Assembly: GCA_963693305.1 (NCBI GenBank)
Contig: OY855914.1
Coordinates: forward strand, 24,960,972 to 25,024,971
DNA length: 64,000 nucleotides
Source: Meandrina meandrites
Taxonomy: Eukaryota > Cnidaria > Anthozoa > Scleractinia > Meandrinidae
Direction of reading: 5' to 3'
Every line of letters starts with the position of its first letter. Within the stretch, counting starts at the first letter, position 1. Both the position numbers and the translations under genes were made by a program. A model generated the notes under the pieces. That model saw only the letters and a list, made by a program, of their open reading frames with translations. It made no database searches and was not told the origin of the DNA. Of this stretch, positions 34,870 through 47,824 are shown one piece after another.

Positions 34870-36980
34870 GGACGCTCCTGGACGGAACTTGACAAGCTGA
34901 TGCGAAATAATGCAAATTTAACAGAGTATATGGCGACGTACAAAATTTATGCGCATTCATATTTCCAGGTGTTTTCTACTTTCTCAAAACCGCCGCGACG
35001 GTACCGAAGCCAGGAAAAAACCATTAGCGTCGGTCGAAAATAAATGCGTAAAAGAGAGAATCGAATTTATTATAACCCAGCCTCGACAAATATAATGTGA
35101 TGAAATAGATGAAAAGCTAGGAGAGAAAGAGATTTCGTTAGGCGAATATTAATATATAATATTTATAAGTTTGTATAGCGCTGTTTCATTACATATTTAA
35201 AAGCGCACAAAAGTCTACCACGAAATTTTCTCGGATTCTGATTGGTTTAAATTGATCAAATGACGCGATATTGTTCATCCCGCCGAGGAAAATACCCGGA
35301 TGGATAGTAGTGGGTATCTTGTCTGGTTTCGTTTCGTTTGATGCATTCAGTTGGTTTCTTGTCTGTTTTCTTTCGTGTGTTGCCATACAGCTTCAAGTCT
35401 TTCATCGTAATAGTAGTTAAATTACCAGATAAAACATCATAAATACAACAGAACAGAATTTGATCAAGGAACCAAGCGGATCCTCAAAAAGAATCGGTCT
35501 TGCGCGCCTGAAAATGTTTTTTCCTGTAAAAGACATCTACCATCGGTGTTAAAATTAAATTAGAAAGCGTGTTCTCCAAATGAAAAGACAGTGGTGATTT
35601 TGAACTGCTAAGAAGTAAATCTCTAAGTTTCTAGCTTTCTTTGATTGGAAAGACGAATCGAATTAATCCTCAAGATTATAATGTGCAACCAGTTTTCTGA
35701 AAGGTTTTTTTTTTGTGCAAGTGGAGTTACGCTAGTAGCTTTAGTTAGATAGTCCGTCGTTCTTGTCGCGTGCGACAAGAACGCACGACACATTTCAACT
35801 AGCAGAGCTAGTCTTCTTCAGGGTCAGTACAATGGGAAACTAACGGCTCTAAAATTTGAATAGCGATATACATCTACACTGATTTGACAAAAGGTGGACT
35901 CCGCGAGCTCTGCTTGTAGGCCGACGTTAGTCGCCTTCAAGCCAACCCCGCGCGAAAAAACCCAAGTGGGGGGGGGCTCCGTCACCGAGACCTGTGCTGG
36001 GTAGCTGAGACATTGACCTAACAACCCTAGTGAGACCAGGGTCAGGCATTGATTTGCTGGCTTGCTTGGGGGTGGTGAAAGTCAGGTTTTTGGTCACTTT
36101 CAAGGCCGACTTTTGCCTCACAAGAGTGTGCTGGTTTTTATTTTACTTTATTTTTTTTGGCCATGTTTGTAATGTTTTGTCAGCTGAATTGAGCTGTCTG
36201 GCACCCTGGGATGGCTAGCCTCTGCAGCAAGCCTACTGGGCTAGCCAGGCTCCCTGGGGGGGGGGGGGGGGGGGGAGGGAGGGGATTTGTCAGTGAATTG
36301 CAGGCCTGGCTGTCATGCGACTGGGTACCTTTTGTTGAAACAGGGTAGACATACAATGGCAGTTAATGTTTAACTACCTGTAGATATATTGAAATAAGAT
36401 ACATAACTATATACGACGCTGAAAAATGTAAAAATACCAGAATAGCCAAAACAAAATTTAAGAAAAATGGGAATAACATGCAAATATATACAAGATGAAA
36501 ATAAAAATGAAAATAAAATAAAATAAATTGACTAATTAATGTTCATTCCGTCGATTGATGCCATGTGGTGTGAGTGTTTGACCTTTTTATATAAAATAGG
36601 CTTCTCTAGCTTTTCTGCGAGAAGCATTGTTCGTGGGTTGAAGTTCGAGAGGAATGAGTTTCATGTTACAGTTTCATGTTTGTTGTTACAGGTCAGATCA
36701 GAAGACCTGGTACTGGCCGTGTAAGGTGTTTATATAGATGACGCTAAGTACTATTTAAGATATAATGATGCTAGAAAGTACTATCTGACATGGCTATACA
36801 AAAACATTTATTGGTAAAAAAAAGTGCTTGATATTCCTCTACGTAGATTTTCATAAAATCGCTTTATACCGTTTTTATCTGCGTACGAACTAGTTAATAT
36901 CATTTATATGTGTGAGACATCTCACACATATCAGTAACGATCTAACTCAGTAACGTAACGATCTTACAGAGGCGGCTTCT
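34870..36980. other. Spacer between copies 8 and 9
   Basis: No gene is recognised. There is a short hairpin at 35745-35790 (GTTCTTGTCGC/GCGACAAGAAC) and a poly-G run at 36256-36275. An AT-rich block lies at 36420-36540. At 36807-36812 TTTATT is the complement of AATAAA and a candidate poly(A) signal for copy 9. Confidence 0.45.
36256..36275. repeat. Poly-G run
   Basis: About 19 consecutive G residues follow CTCCCTGG. Its length is likely to be imprecise. Confidence 0.85.
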
Positions 36981-36984
36981 TGTT

Positions 36985-39900
36985 TCAGAACTTAACAAAG
37001 AACAGCAATGAACCAAAAGCAAACAGCAGAGTCGGCAAGACACTACTTTTGAGGCCAGCGGATGCGTTGAACGGGTTGTCAAGATCTTTGACGCCATCAC
37101 ACTGATCTTTTCCGGTCGCCCCAGGGTCCCGGTTATTGTCGCAGAAAGGATTGTGGTCGCCGAATCCCAAGTCTAACAATTCCTGGGCGTCAGACGGAAA
37201 TGTGCATTCAGCGTCGATCACCTTCTTCATGCACTGCTTTGCTTTGGCTTGCTCCCTGTTGAGTTCAATACGATAGCGGTTTACAAAATTAACGTTGCCA
37301 GCCGTAATGCATAGATATGATAGGTTCAATTGAAAAAAAAATTCTGAAAAAAAAAATTTGAAAAGTATGTCCAAAAATCTATCTTTTTATATACGTCACG
37401 TGGGATGATGACGTCACATCACGTGACAATTGCATCATGATTGTCAAAATAGCAGCCATCTTGGATCCGCCATCTTGGATTTCAAAATTTTTCCAAAACG
37501 TCAGAAAACCGCCCAAAATTACTGAAAAATACTCAAACAGTGCAAAAAAACCTAAAAGAGGTGAAAATAATTGAATTATAGTTAATTTTCATAAATTTGG
37601 AAAAACATGTCTGTCAAAATGACGTTGCCGTGGTAACGTCAAGTTCCAGACACAACAACCTATCCTACCAATTTATTCCCAGATAAATTTTAGAAAAACT
37701 CGCAAAGTTTGGCAGCGTTTGGTTGAATCTTGAAAAAGTTATAAACGTACAAAGTCAGCGCGGGCACTTTCCGCCCCCCGGTTAAGTTTTCGACAAAAAT
37801 TTAAGATGGTCCTGAAGCCGCTCCCTAGAAATTGTTTTAACTTTGCAGAAAGTTGTGTCTTAACATGCTTATCAATGTTCAATAAGTTGCATTTGCATTG
37901 GTATACCAGTAGAATTGCACACCCCCATATAGCGTATGAAAAATACTAGCCCCCGGAGGTCATAAATTTCAAAACTGATATACTTCTGTGACTTACTGGC
38001 AAAGAGACGGGTCTGCCTTGTTTGCGGCGAACTTTTCGTGGAAGGTTTTCACACAGGCGTTAGCGTCACTGCTGAACGAAGCAGAGCACGGGGAACTAAT
38101 AGACGATGGTGGCACGGTTGGTATTTCTAGCGAACCTTCAAAACAGAAGGCGTTTTCTTTGAAACCCTGGCGAAGTATTCCATTGACCTGGCTATCTGTC
38201 CACTTGTTCTCAGTACAAATGTGGATCGTCTTGCTGACGCACTTAAACATCTGGTTGTATTTGGCGCTAGAAGTTAAACAAAAACCACAGTGGTTAAAAA
38301 TGAAGCCGTGGAAATAGCCAGTTAACCTCAAAGTCCCCCCTCCCCTTCCCCCTCCTCTTTGACCTCTCGTATTTCCTTCGTTCCTTCCTTCCTCCTTCCT
38401 GCTCAGCATTTATAGAGCCGGAGTTTAAGCAAACCAAAAATGGCAGAGGCTACGGGAACGTAAAGGCTTTAGAAAGTATTTTTTGCGAATTGCAGGAGTC
38501 GCGCAGGCCCGTCAACACTTCAACTCATTCCGCCATTAGCCGCCATTTTACATTTATTAAGATCCGCACACAGCTGACCACCTGTATCGCCTTTTAAATA
38601 ACCACTGGAAAACCAATGCTCCACTGAGCACTATAACCATACTGCATGTGACGAAAAAGTGGAAGAAAAACATTAAAGGTCCGTTAATACGAGCAACGCT
38701 TTTGATCAACTTGTCTCGCAACATTGTTGCATTGTAAGTTGAACGAGTTGTTGCCCGTATTACCAGCGCGTGATCAACTTGTCTCGCATCAAATTCCGGT
38801 GTTGCAAGTTGCAGCAACATGTTCCACAAAGTAGAATCGAGTTCTACTTTTTGCAACATTTTTTTTCAACTTGCAACACTCAAATTTGTTGCGAGACAAG
38901 TTGAGCACGCGGTAGTAATACGGGCAACAACTCGTTCAACTTACAATGCAACAATGTTGCGAGACAAGTTGAAGAAAAATGTTGCCCGTATTACTGGGCC
39001 TTAAGTGTTTAATGTGCCTGTTTGATTTGTTTTATTTTATGGTATTGCCTAAGAAAGGAAAAAGTTGCCCAAAACTGGAAAAGTCGCCCAAAAGTTACCG
39101 AGCATCTTTGGAAAACTAAAGTTAAGTAAATTCACTTTCTAATCGACGTTGTCCTCGGCGGTTCCGTCGTGGCTGCCTTAAAAGCTCCTTAATTTTGCAG
39201 CAAAACTACTTTATATAATCGCCAAAACCATGCACCTTACCTACAATCTCCTTTGGGGTCTTCCTGAAGTTGTTTAAAGAAACGCGTGGTGCATTTCCGA
39301 GCGTCGCAGAAATACTCCATAAATGTACAGCTGCCAATTGCAACATTTGAGAGCGCTGCCTCACTTCCAGAAAGAAGCACTAAACAAACATTAAAACAAC
39401 AGCAACCATAGCATCACTATCTACAAATGTTTGAACTATGACAGTTTTCCTAAATATCTTACTCTGCGTCAGTCTGAATAAGGTACTAATATTTTATCAC
39501 TTTGTAAACCTATTACCACTACTTTTCGTTACTTTGCATCTAAGACCTGGAACTCCCAACCTAATAATGTAAGATCTGAGCCTACTTTAACCGGTTTTAG
39601 AAGGCTCATGAAAGTTATCTCCTTTCAGACATAATGGCATATCACGGTGGGCATATAAGACCTCAAAAGTGCCAGGATAGTTATAAGTTTTAGAGCTTAA
39701 CTGCAATAATTCTGAAATTTTGCACCAATATAGCATTTTTACGACGTCGACGTTTGACATTGATTTTCTCGCGAATGCTTTAGAATTGAACCACGGGGTC
39801 ACTTGTGAAATGTTGCAAATAGTATACAAATTGCTGCAGTGCTTTGAGTAGATTTTTGGTAATTAATTTTTGCACTTATTGCTCAAACTTTCAGCGGAAT

Positions 39901-42900
39901 CCGTCTTTAAAAATTATATATCACCCCGTAAGAAAATTGCAAAATGCGATAAAAATATCCGTTTTATTTAGAAACAAGTTATTCCGGAACATTACAAATT
40001 TCAAATTACTTTATCTCCTATGCGAAGAACGGATTAGTGATGACACAGTTTCCATAAGGGTTTATGGTCGTTTTGTATAGAATATTTGAAAAGATTAGCT
40101 TTGTAGGATTAACAGTTTAGGTTTTAGAATTATGATGACGCTAGCATATTAAACATCTTTTACACTACGATCAGGAGTACGATTTTCGTAGGGTTTTAAA
40201 ACGTGTTTCAAAATTCTGTGACATTTTTCATGTCGAATGCGGCAAAAGCAAGCAAATTGTTGGTATATTTACACGAAACAATATTCGTGTCCTAAACTTG
40301 TCGAAAGATTATCGTATTCTTGGTTTTCATGTTACGTCATAAAATTCTGAAATCAAAATTCAATAGGCCTGCTAAACTTTTGATATCACTAGGTGTAAGA
40401 TAAACTAAAAATATATCTTTTCGCAAATTTCCAGCTTGGTTGTGCCCTTCGTTTCAAAAACAGAGCATTTTGAATATTCGAGTTCTCCGCCGTATGTGAT
40501 ATCAAACTGAGTGCCGTGACAAAGTTGTTTTGATTCAGAAAAGGCCTTTCCCTTCCATTTTTGCAGATCGAACATTCCCAATGTACTAAGTGCTGTTTAT
40601 GTGAAAGTGTAATAGATCATGAGCCAAACGTAGTCACTATTTATAGGAAAATTAAGTTCCAGATGGTTTCTCTGACATCACGGCGGCCATGTTTGTGCCC
40701 CTCGGAAGGACACAAACATGGCGTCTCCATACTGAGCTTTATAAATTTGCGTGGAAAGTTTCGGCAAATAACTCGCAAACGGTGCACCGCACAGACCTGA
40801 GAATTGGACAAATCGTTTATCTATTTATCATCTATAATATCTGAAATTCATAGCTTCTGTCGTTAAATGGTTTCGATTTTATTTTTTTATTGCGTGACAG
40901 TGAAAACCACCAATACAACATGTGATGACGTTGCACTTAAAGGTGCGAAGAGCTCCTCGGAAAGTACATATGCTGAGGCAACCCTGGGTGGTGGGGAGGG
41001 GCGGATGCTGCATCGCGTCCCCAGAGGCCGCGATCCTTCTGGTCTGCGCCAGGGATCGAGATCAGGGCGTTGTTGAAAGCACGATTTAGCTAATCCAGTA
41101 TTAGCGTGAATTTCGATTTCAGTTTTTTTAACTTTTCAATGACGTTTTCTGTTTATCTTTTTTTTCCTCCAGTTTTGACGTCAAATTATCTAAATCTTCA
41201 CCAAACGTAAGCAATAAAAACACTTTTATAGAACTGAAATTGAACTCCCGATTAACTTTTAATCCTGGTTTAGCGTTAATCGGCTTTCAAACAACCCAGA
41301 CCCAGAAGGATGGCGGCCTCTGGTACTCGAATTAAAGTTCTGGACTTGTCACGCAATCTTTCCATGTTTCCAGCACTGTGGTCGTCACGTATTCTCTTTT
41401 TTTATGCAAGAACGTCTAATTTTGGGGCCGAGGCTGAGCGTTCTTATTTTTTTCACGATTTGAGGCTGAAAACGTTCTTAAGACGTTCTTAATAAGTTGC
41501 ATGTTATAGAATTTCATTGAATCAAAGCAGATCTGGAAATTAAACGTGTCAAGGAGCGTCATTCACCGACTGTGGTGTAGTAGGTTGCTCTTTGGCTGTC
41601 GTTTATTTCTTGTACTGCTCAAATTTTAAAGCAAATGGCTAAAAGGAGTAACGCAACTTTTGTCGAACAACCATTCAACACAGAAGTTGTCAGCTACTTT
41701 TATTTACTTTAATTTTGTGACATTATGTAGATGGAGCATCGAGTATAATTCCGGCATAATAGTGCTATTTTGCAACATAACAGTAATTTCTTTTTTAAAG
41801 CTACTATTGTCCATTTAAGAGGGTCGTACAGGGGTATTCTCGTGACGCGTGATTAGCTGATTTTATTTTCCGTGAAACGTGAATTTAATAAATTTATTCT
41901 TCGTGACCCGTGACCAGAAGGTTTTGCGTGAAACGTGAAGAGCTTGAATTAATAACCGATATTCGTGATTTCACCACTTTATTGACTTTATTTTACGTGA
42001 TTTTGAAACGCGAGACCTCAAATGTGACCTCCGTATAATCATCGGAACGTCAAACACTCTTTGTAGAGTAAGAACAGGATAAAAGAGTATGTTTCTTTCT
42101 TATTTTCGTAATTTCTTAATCAATTTTGATTTCTTCAAACACTATTTGTAGCGTAAGAACAGGATAAAAGAGTACTTATTTTCGTGATTCGGGAAAATGA
42201 AATTTCAATATCCGTGATTCGTTATTTTTTTCATCCGCGAATCGTGCCAGAGACCCCCCTGTACGACCCTCATTTAAAACTACAAAATTGTAAGCTATTT
42301 TTATGTTCTACGTGGTTTCCGTTACTATGGAGCACTGTAGCCAAGCACTTGATAGACTACCAAAGTATGTCGGGCTTTAAGGATCTTTCCATTGGTTTCC
42401 GAGAAAATAGGTTCTGAAGTTGGCCAATAGAAAATTTTAGAGACATTTAGCTTTAGGTTTTTTACGTCAAACGGCAAACGTCGGGGAGTCACGTGACTAT
42501 GTCCTGAGGTCACGTTTGAAGTTTTCAACGTACGTTTTCGACGGCAATCGAACGGCAAGGAGTAGGTTTTCACGTTTGTGATTTCCCTCAAGGTTTCTTT
42601 GCTTTGATTTTCAGTTATCTCACGTATTGACGCTATAGATATGTAAAGTAGTTATCTGTCAACATGTGGAGAAGAAATTTAAGTCGAAAGAATGGATGTT
42701 GAGCATTGTATCTTTTCTCGAAAAACAAGCATTTGCGACCATTTCATTGACCATTTGCAAAGGAAGCAAATCTAATATGGCGGCGGCGAGCTCGCATGTA
42801 AATTCTCGGAATCCGCCCGCACAATTCTCAGAAAACATCCAGTGAAGGGGCGGGTTTTATTAAAGTGAACCTGCCGAATTTCAAGAAGGATGTGAGCTTA

Positions 42901-45172
42901 AGATAAGCTACCTATTTCACATTTTCTGTAGCAAATTGGTGAGCAGTTTATGAATGTATCACGCCATGAAAGAAAAAAATGAATTTCGGTATTCGCCGTG
43001 TATCTTGACGAGTAGTTTGTGTGCTTTTGTTGGTGCTGCCTTTAATAGGTTTTAGACCTGATAGTTCCATTTTAGTTTTTTGTCGAGTCATTTCAAGTAT
43101 CAAGATAACATGAAATCAAATTTTAGAATTTGGCAAGTCATCTTCCTGAAGTAAAGTTGCTCCTCTTCAATTCACTTGTTTTCTGTGAGAATTTGCTTGA
43201 GGTTGAAAACCTCTAGCTAAACCTGTAGAGGTCAGGGTTCCTCGAACTTCAAACGCCTAACCTGAAATTGCCGTTCGCGGTTTGCCGTTAACGTGAAAAA
43301 CCTGCAGCTAAATGACTTTTTTTCGTTTCGCAAACTTCAGACCCTATTTTCTCAGAAACCAATAGAGACAATAGAAACCCGACACACTTTGGAAGCCTAT
43401 CAAGTGCTGATTGATAAAGCTAAAGTGCAGTTTGTTTTATTGTAAGAGATGCAGAGGCGGGTAAGTCAGCGAAGTGAACATCGACGGTTTCAAGTTTGAA
43501 ACTCACAATTTCGCCAAACGTTCGGTCATGATCACAGCTTCAGGGGCACCCAACAGACCGTTTCGGTGAATATCTGTTCGGAAGACCTATAATCGCCTAC
43601 TATTTTCGGATTAAAGAGTGATGAAAAACAGGAGATTTCTTTAGCTCAAACTTTCGTGACATGTGGAAAGCAATGCGTGCTGTTTTCGGAGAGAGGAAAA
43701 TGCTGTTTTGGGTACGAAGAAAGGCCAGCTACGATTTTCGAGAAGCCAACAGCTGCTCGTAAATTAGGTTAAAATATTTCGTTCCCTAAAATTTTCTGAA
43801 GTTTGAATGTCCAGCTAGCGTTTCCGAAAAGATACACTTTTCTTAGCGTTTAAAAATAAGGCTTTTAATGGCACAAAAAAGACACTAATTACGTTAAAAC
43901 GGTGTTCCGACACGTATTGTAAAATTTTGTCGTTGGGTGCCCCTGACAGCTTCGCCAGTCACTGTCGCCGCAAAACAAACGAAAAAAACCCTCTAGTAAA
44001 AAGTAGCTGTAATACGTAACTGAATACATAAAAATTATAGGCCTTGACCTTTCTTGGCCTCGACAAAAAAAATTTCAGCTCGATCTACCCTTGACTTTTC
44101 CGCGTCGTGCTCTTTGCGTCGCTCTTTGCCGGTTGGTCGACACACGAGCAACAGTGTCAGAATAAAGAAAAAATAACCTTCTCTTTTTGTATAAGAATCC
44201 TTTTTAAATCTTGGAAATTTATGGCTTCGGTTAGCGCGCGCGAGCCTTCAAACTTGATTTATGAATTTAACTAAGCCCAAGAAAACTCACTTGATTCACT
44301 TGAATTGAAATAAACGGTGCACAGATAAGCAGTGACCAAAAAGTGCGGATAAACAAACTCCGATTTAAAATAATATTTCGCAAGATAAAAAAAAAAACAA
44401 TTCCACCCGCGAGTCAGCTAGCACTGTGATAAACATGAAAATAATGACTGGCCCTCATAAAATCCTATTGTTCTGCACCAAACATCAATTTAGAAGCGGC
44501 TGAAATCGTCGCTGTAAAGCAGCGAGAGGAAAATAGGGTTTTAAGAGGCCTGCGGCCTCAGCTGCCTGCAATATACCCAATAATATGCTGTGAACCTCAG
44601 TAATTATCTATTAAATAATGAATGGCCATGCGAGTGAGATTATTTATTTTGTTTTTGAGTCAAGTTCGTTCAATCATCCAAGCCGACCTGCGCAAACAAC
44701 ATACTCGACGACACGATTCGCTACGGATTGAAACTACAGTGGCATCAGTCCATGTTTAAAAAACGAAAACAAGATACAATGCAAGGATTCGACGTGAGTT
44801 CTTTGGCTTTAACTGTCACAATTAAAGCTTATGCGACAATCGCATACACGTATTCCGTGGAAACAACAACAACAAAAAAAATGCTGGCAGGGAGCGAGAG
44901 TTTCGTCATGGCGAACTGATTTTCAGCTTGTGTTTTAGAACACGGCCTGCTTGAGTGTGCAATTTTGAAAAACTTTGCGCAATTTTTATTTTGCGTGTGA
45001 TAACACTCCGGCGATACTCCTGGGCTGGCTAATTCGTCCCTGCACGCCGTCAATCGATGTTTGTATGAATGTTGACTAAATTACCTGCAAAAAAGAGATA
45101 TGTAACAGCTATGTCTTTTAAGTAAAGTGAAAGTCACTTACCTAGGCCAAATACCATGATAAAGAAGATCAT
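36985..45172 (-). CDS. Copy 9: complete four-exon cysteine-rich anchored-protein gene
   Basis: Minus-strand coding exons are 45172-45142 (MIFFIMVFGL plus G), 39379-39241, 38266-37997 and 37255-36985, totalling 711 nt and 236 aa with TGA at 36987-36985. The signal peptide passes across the splice to LLSGSEA. Exon 2 is 6 nt longer than elsewhere (ALSNVAIGSC instead of a V-G-SC spacing). Exon 3 is nearly identical to copy 6. Exon 4 has NNRDPGATGKDQC, a short DNPFNASAG stalk (one sequon) and the tail LPTLLFAFGSLLFFVKF. Two more first exons lie upstream at 47824 and 49091. The first intron is 5.8 kb or more and full of MITEs. It forms an inverted duplicate with copy 6. Function is unknown. Confidence 0.86.
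37797..37890. mobile_element. Solo arm of the 29152-29846 foldback family
   Basis: AATTTAAGATGGTCCTGAAG through GCAGAAAGTTGTGTCTTAACA matches the inner part of one arm of the 29.2 kb palindrome. It lies in intron 3 of copy 9. Confidence 0.7.
38678..39001. mobile_element. Foldback MITE (Harbinger-like) in copy 9 intron 2
   Basis: The ends AAGGTCCGTTAATACGAGCA and TTGCCCGTATTACTGGGCCTT are inverse repeats, and the arms share CAACTTGTCTCGCAACATTG. The total is about 320 bp. The same place in copy 6 intron 2 (about 19325) has the empty site ACACTAAATG, and the filled site suggests a 3-bp TWA duplication. It is non-coding. Confidence 0.85.
41819..42271. mobile_element. TIR element with 6-bp target duplication
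   Basis: GAGGGTCGTACAGGGG (41819-41834) and CCCCTGTACGACCCTC (42256-42271) are perfect inverse ends bordered by ATTTAA on both sides. The interior is rich in CGTGATTCGTGA/CGTGAAACGTGA motifs. It is non-autonomous. Confidence 0.8.
42345..43408. mobile_element. Element with long imperfect terminal inverted repeats, about 1.06 kb
   Basis: GCACTTGATAGACTACCAAAG at the left is matched by CTTTGGAAGCCTATCAAGTGC at the right. Similarity goes inward about 150 bp (TTGGTTTCCGAGAAAATAGG and its mirrored form). The centre has no open frame resembling a transposase. Confidence 0.75.
43541..43945. mobile_element. hAT-like MITE
   Basis: The ends CAGGGGCACCCAAC and GTTGGGTGCCCCTG are inverse repeats. The flanks share ACAGCTT, consistent with a 7-8 bp hAT target duplication. 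The related block at 16906-17000 lacks it. Confidence 0.8.
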
Positions 45173-47790
45173 TTTCTTCCGAATTCACTCGAACTCGCTA
45201 CGCAAGGGCTGTTTCTGAGCGATCAGGGCAGTTTACTGATCTGTTCATGCCCAGGCCTTCCAAGCAATGCTCTGATCGGCCTGTCACGTTACGATCATTT
45301 GTCCGCTGCTCATCTCGTCCACATTTCAAGCAATCCAAAAACTCTCTGACTTTTGCGTAAACTTGGGGAAAATGGTTTTTCTCAAAGGATTTGTAAGATT
45401 TAGAGAAATATGAAATACTGAAGAATAAATGTACTGTAGTTTTACAATTATAATTTAAAGTCAAAAGTTATTAGATGGACACCAAAACAGTAGTTCCCTA
45501 GCAATTTGCGTGGGAGTCAACTCATAAAAGAAAGATCAAAGGTTACGAATGTCGTCTTTGATTTGGTACGCCGACGCTAGAGCGCCATTAGTGTCAAATT
45601 GGAAAATCCATGATTTTTAGTGTCCATGTTTGCGGATCGAGTGATTTAAACTTTGCCAGTGAGTAAAAGTCGTTTAAATGTGCAAATTTGAATTGGGTTT
45701 TTTTGGGGCAACACCGCTCAAGTTTGAGAACTAACCAGACTGTCATTAACAATGCCATCGAAAAACGATCACCACAGCTGAATTAGGTAAAGATGAAAAT
45801 TTGTTATGACCAGTGTTATTTTGACATCGGAGTTGTCATAGCAACGCAATGACGTCATCACGTTTATCAATTTCGTTCGCATTGCTCGGCACCAGGAGAT
45901 TTTTTCGGAAATCGCTCAAGGGAGCATGTACCTCCTATACCTGCCTCAATGTTAGCAAAGTTTGAACAAATTCTGTGAGAGCGTTATCGAAATTTTGGGG
46001 GATGAAGTTTCGAGGGTCATAAAAAACATACTATTGAGATAATAGGGTAATATCTGAAGAACACGACGCGCTTTGGGAATGCAGTTTCATCTCATAGTAG
46101 TTTGATGCCATTTAAAATTGTGTATACACAATTATGGGGATCGCCACGACCGATTGCGAAAAAAACCGATTTGATGAGCGTGCATTCAGGTGCTCTTGTT
46201 GCCGATTGTAAGATTTAGAGAAGTATGAAATACTGAATAATAAATGTACTGTAGTTTTAAAATTATAAGTTTAAGTTAAAAATTATTAGATGGACACCAT
46301 AACAGTCCCCTAGCAACCACGAGGGCTTTTGCGTGGGAGTCAACTCATAAAAGAAAGATGAAAGGTTACGAATGTCGTCTTTGATTTGGTAGGCCAACGC
46401 TTGAGCGCCAGAAGTGTCAAATTGAAAAATAAATGATTTTGTGTCCAAGTTTGCGGGTCGAGTAATTTAAACTTTGCCAGCGCGTAAAAGTCGTTTAAAT
46501 GTGCAAATTTGAATTTAACGCCTTCTATCTTGCCTTCTTTCTTTTTTAAAAGCGCTCTTTCAGAATTCCGCTTCTGTCATGACACACTACAGTATTCCTA
46601 GTTTAACTCTCTGCAATGCCGGCTCGTGAAGTTTTAAATCTGCGCTGAATTCTTGGACACAAAGTTGTCGGAAAAGTCCAAACTTTGAGATTTTCGAAGG
46701 TGTCCGATTAAAACACTAGTGCCAAGGGAGGCAATTATACGTTTTCAAAAAGAACACGTTTGCCTATGAATTTTAATGCATTTACTTCAAAATTTATTTA
46801 TACAAGCAGTTAAAAAACTTCGAATGGAACTAATATGTCTAATTCAGAGAAAAAGAATCTGTCTGAGCTCTCCGGTGATACAACATCGACAAATTATTTA
46901 TAAACCATCGAGGGGCAGAGTGCTCTCGTTTTCACAAAATAAATAAATACAGCCAAAATGCACTGTAAAATAAGCTGATTCAATAAACAAGACAAAGTCT
47001 CTGACAGCAGATTTTGAAATGCAAACAAATGTTTCGTGTGTACGACTTGAATATTTTGCTGTTCGATTGACCTGGTTGACTGGGACCACTGGCTTTTCTC
47101 TCGACATCGCTTGTTACCACAGGGTCCGCGCCACATGTGAACTCTTCCATTCACCCAGCAGTCACGCGCCGTATTTTATTAAGTCACGAATATTCCGCAA
47201 ACTTGTAGATGTCAGTCATCACACTTCGTGCATAGGTTTTAAATAAATGCTTAATGGTGAGCCTAAGGTGTCCCCCGCGGCCTTAAATCTCTTGAAATTT
47301 CATCGAAAGTCATGTTTATCCCCGTTATGTATTAATTAAAATCCACGTGGTTTGCGAGTTTTATCCAACAAAAAATGAAATACAAACAGTGAAACTATCC
47401 GATCATTGGGCCCGATTTCCAATCGAGTCCGGTATTTTTATCTCATGCATTTTGAACTATTCAAAAACTAAGTAAACCCGAAACATGACTGGGGGTTTTG
47501 TTAGCTCTGTTAGCTTGGTGAGCGAACGGCATCCAGGGTAACGCAGGCATAATAGATTTTGATCTCAGATTAAAAAGTACTGAAGCCAGACTGTCTTAAA
47601 TTTCGCCCTTTTGTCTTAGAAAAAATCGCTAAAAATTTAACTATAATTTGTTTTCTCCTCAACAATTCACCTTTAAATATGCTTCTTCTTGATCAATGTC
47701 ACGCTTTGTGCACTAATCATTCTTAGTTAGATAAGTGTTACCATCATGTCGAAATGTAGCTAACCCAGCAATATTTCCCCATCCACCTAC

Positions 47791-47824
47791 CTAGTAGGGC
47801 AAGAACAACGCTAAAGAACATCAT
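47791..47824 (-). CDS. Alternative first coding exon (MMFF type) of copy 9
   Basis: This 34-nt exon encodes MMFFSVVLALL plus G with a GTAGGT donor. Its 5' flank (complement of AAGAGCTCGAAGAAGCAAAG) matches those at 49091 and 13677. It ends in phase 1, as exon 2 requires. The next exon 2 downstream on this strand is 39379, 8.4 kb away. Confidence 0.6.

Larger units (their letters stand above)
39380..45141 (-). other. First intron of copy 9, MITE-rich
   Basis: No coding exon is seen besides the flanking ones. It holds a half copy of the 49782 element (about 41010-41060), the elements at 41819, 42345 and 43541, and stretches shared with copy 6 intron 1 (41395-41525 with 17750-17830, and 44530-44760 mirrored with 15880-16780). 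Positions 43500-44180 share sequence with 16906-17240 in the same, not mirrored, orientation. Confidence 0.6.

Noticed and set aside
38557..39004. Open frames on both strands around 38.6-39.0 kb
   Set aside because: They mirror each other because they lie in a palindromic MITE.
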